A DNA stretch of 8,255 nucleotides from Porticoccaceae bacterium (GTDB lineage Bacteria > Pseudomonadota > Gammaproteobacteria > Pseudomonadales > Porticoccaceae): the NCBI GenBank assembly GCA_030741175.1, contig JASLVT010000046.1:1-8255 (forward strand), in the 5' to 3' direction. The translations under genes and the position numbers were made by a program. Below the pieces are notes generated by a model. It was given only the letters and a program-made list of their open reading frames with translations. It searched no databases and had not been told where the DNA came from. How positions within the stretch are numbered: position 1 is the first letter of the stretch; every line of letters begins with the position of its first letter. Below are positions 6,730-8,255 of this stretch, piece after piece.

Positions 6730-6732
6730 AAT

Positions 6733-8255
6733 ATGAGTTCAAACAATATAGTACGTAAATCATTGCTCTCAGCGGCGGTAGCCGCGGCGAGTCTAAACGC
6801 TGGTGTTGTAGCAGCAGCGCAAATTGAAGAAGTAATAGTGACCACGCAAAAGCGTGCTCAGCCGCTTCAGGATGTACCTATCTCGGTATCCGCGTTTACC
6901 GGTAGCTTTATTGAAAAAGCGCAAATCTCTGATGCCAAAGCAATGGCCCTGCTAACACCGGGGGTATCGGGCGATACCGATGATTCATTTCTGGATTCTA
7001 TGAATGTTCGTGGCATCAGCACCAATGATTTTGGTGTGGGTGCTGAGGCTTCGATTGGTGTGTATCAGGACGGTATTTATTTGGGCCGGACTGGTGGCGC
7101 ATTGTCTAGCTTTTTTGATCTTGAGGTGGTTGAGGTAATCAAAGGGCCGCAGGGTACCCTGTTTGGTCGCAATGCGTCCGCTGGTGCTATCTCCATAACT
7201 ACGGCCAAGCCTACCGATGACCAGTCAGGTTCAGTGGATTTTGGTTTGGGTGAAGATGGTTATGCTGAGTTTACCGGCGTAATGAATATGCCGATTAATG
7301 CGCAGTGGACGAGCCGAGCTGCTGTCTATATGCATCAAAAAGATGGTTGGGTAACCAATATCAATGATGGCAAGCAGGTCGGTGCCATCGATAACCTAGC
7401 CGGCCGTTATACCCTTGCCTATAACAACGATGATGTATCGGCGACGTTGATGATGGAGTATGAAGATCGTCAGGGGCCGCCCACGGTGTATCAGGTATTT
7501 GATGCCGATGATACCGGCTATCCCTGGTTTAGTACGGATGCGGGGCAGAGAGAATTCAGTTCAGATGTGCCATCAGATCAGCTAGTGGACGAAGGCAATA
7601 TCTGGGGTGTTACCCTCAATGTTGAGGTTGATCTGGGAGATGGTTACAGCCTCACCTCGATCACCGGTTTACGCGGGCACAACTATCATTACATGGAAGA
7701 TTTTGATGGTGAAGACCAGTTTATCTTTAACTATGAGCAGATCCAAAAGCAGGATTACTTTAGTCAGGAGTTCCGGCTTGATAAAGAGACTGATGCTGTG
7801 AGCTGGTTTGTCGGTGCCTCTTGGTACAAGGAAGAGATTGAAACTCGCTTCAATCAAACCTTTGACGAAGATACCATGTGTGTAACCTATGGTACTTCTT
7901 ATGCTGCCAGTTATGCCGCGGCGTACGATGAAGAATTTGATGCAGAATACTTCCTTTCAGAGGTAACTGATTGTGCAACCTACTATGAATACAATGGCTA
8001 CGACCCTGATGGTGTTGGTGGCTCGCGCAATGACTCAGTTGATATTGATGCGGAATATGATGGTTGGGGTGTCTATGGTGATGCGACCTGGACTGTAACT
8101 GACGACATTGATTTAAGTGTTGGTGCTCGTTATACCGAGGACAATCGTGATTTTGGCCAGAAGTTTGGTGGCGATGATCGCAATTATTTATGGTATTCAT
8201 TCCCATTTTATTCCTCTGATTTCATTCGTGGCAGTGATCAATGGACCAATACATC
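6733..8255 (+). CDS. TonB-dependent outer-membrane receptor (partial, C-terminus beyond right edge)
   Basis: Outer-membrane active transporter energised by TonB-ExbBD. The first 507 residues are present; such receptors usually run to about 700-900. A Sec signal peptide spans residues 1-29 (RK at 8-9, Ala-rich hydrophobic core, probable cleavage after A29). The TonB box is IEEVIVT (31-37). The plug domain, about 45-160, has the family pattern DVPISVSAF, NVRGI, VYQDGIYLGR and VEVIKGPQGTLFGRNASAGAISITT. Amphipathic beta-barrel strands follow, such as TSRAAVYM, GVTLNVEVD, SLTSITGLRG, YFSQEFRL and DLSVGARYTED. An acidic extracellular loop at 383-414 is bounded by two cysteines and has aromatics every fourth residue (see findings). 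It is divergent from the aminotransferase operon across 300 bp. The substrate is unknown: nothing identifies a siderophore, vitamin B12 or glycan system, and no partner genes are in view. The family call is very secure. Confidence 0.95.
   Translation, partial: MSSNNIVRKSLLSAAVAAASLNAGVVAAAQIEEVIVTTQKRAQPLQDVPISVSAFTGSFIEKAQISDAKAMALLTPGVSGDTDDSFLDSMNVRGISTNDFGVGAEASIGVYQDGIYLGRTGGALSSFFDLEVVEVIKGPQGTLFGRNASAGAISITTAKPTDDQSGSVDFGLGEDGYAEFTGVMNMPINAQWTSRAAVYMHQKDGWVTNINDGKQVGAIDNLAGRYTLAYNNDDVSATLMMEYEDRQGPPTVYQVFDADDTGYPWFSTDAGQREFSSDVPSDQLVDEGNIWGVTLNVEVDLGDGYSLTSITGLRGHNYHYMEDFDGEDQFIFNYEQIQKQDYFSQEFRLDKETDAVSWFVGASWYKEEIETRFNQTFDEDTMCVTYGTSYAASYAAAYDEEFDAEYFLSEVTDCATYYEYNGYDPDGVGGSRNDSVDIDAEYDGWGVYGDATWTVTDDIDLSVGARYTEDNRDFGQKFGGDDRNYLWYSFPFYSSDFIRGSDQWTNT

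Larger units (their letters stand above)
6433..6732. promoter_or_regulatory. 300-bp divergent intergenic region between the aminotransferase operon and the TonB receptor
   Basis: No protein-coding gene or tRNA was recognised. It must contain the operon promoter (minus strand) and the receptor promoter (plus strand), but no convincing -35/-10 pair stands out. TATAAA at 6580-6585 is the best lone -10-like hexamer on the plus strand. Two short operator-like inverted repeats occur: TTGAG-TAT-CTCAA at 6519-6531 and ACCCA-AA-TGGGT at 6556-6567. A 10-codon frame at 6668-6700 is probably chance. Confidence 0.55.

Noticed and set aside
7850..8206. 118-codon minus-strand frame rich in His and Gln
   Set aside because: Antisense to the TonB receptor; its His/Gln bias simply mirrors the Asp- and Tyr-rich coding of the receptor on the other strand.

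Overview
The window looks like chromosomal DNA of a mid-GC marine-type gammaproteobacterium, perhaps in or near the Cellvibrionales. This is an inference from protein style: an acidic TonB-dependent receptor, a SpuC-like aminotransferase and a Pseudomonas-like gcdH/gcdG pair. No rRNA or marker gene fixes the taxon. I see no mobile element, CRISPR array or tRNA.

Layout, left to right. Positions 1-856 (minus) hold the N-terminal 285 residues of an NhaC-family Na+-coupled antiporter that runs off the left edge. Positions 917-1339 (minus) encode an Lrp/AsnC-type regulator, co-oriented with and upstream of the antiporter. A 127-bp AT-rich divergent region carries four copies of a CAAATTG-like motif spaced 12, 22 and 22 bp, and separates the regulator from a fold-III PLP amino acid decarboxylase (1467-2642, plus). 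That gene converges, with only 7 bp between stop codons, on a tight three-gene minus-strand operon transcribed in the order class III aminotransferase (5059-6432), glutaryl-CoA dehydrogenase (3876-5057), CaiB/BaiF CoA-transferase (2650-3870). A perfect 10-bp hairpin lies at the convergent junction. Past a 300-bp intergenic region, a TonB-dependent receptor (6733 onward, plus) runs off the right edge after 507 residues.

Read together, the central genes form a coherent but incomplete route. The decarboxylase would turn lysine (or ornithine) into cadaverine (or putrescine). The SpuC-like enzyme would deaminate the diamine. Aldehyde oxidation and a second deamination, not encoded here, would give glutarate. 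The CoA-transferase would make glutaryl-CoA, and GcdH would convert that to crotonyl-CoA and CO2. The glutaryl-CoA end is strongly supported by sequence. Assigning the upper part to lysine/cadaverine is an inference from gene context. The Lrp-type protein is the natural candidate regulator and the NhaC-family protein a candidate lysine or diamine transporter. The TonB receptor has no evident link to the pathway beyond adjacency.
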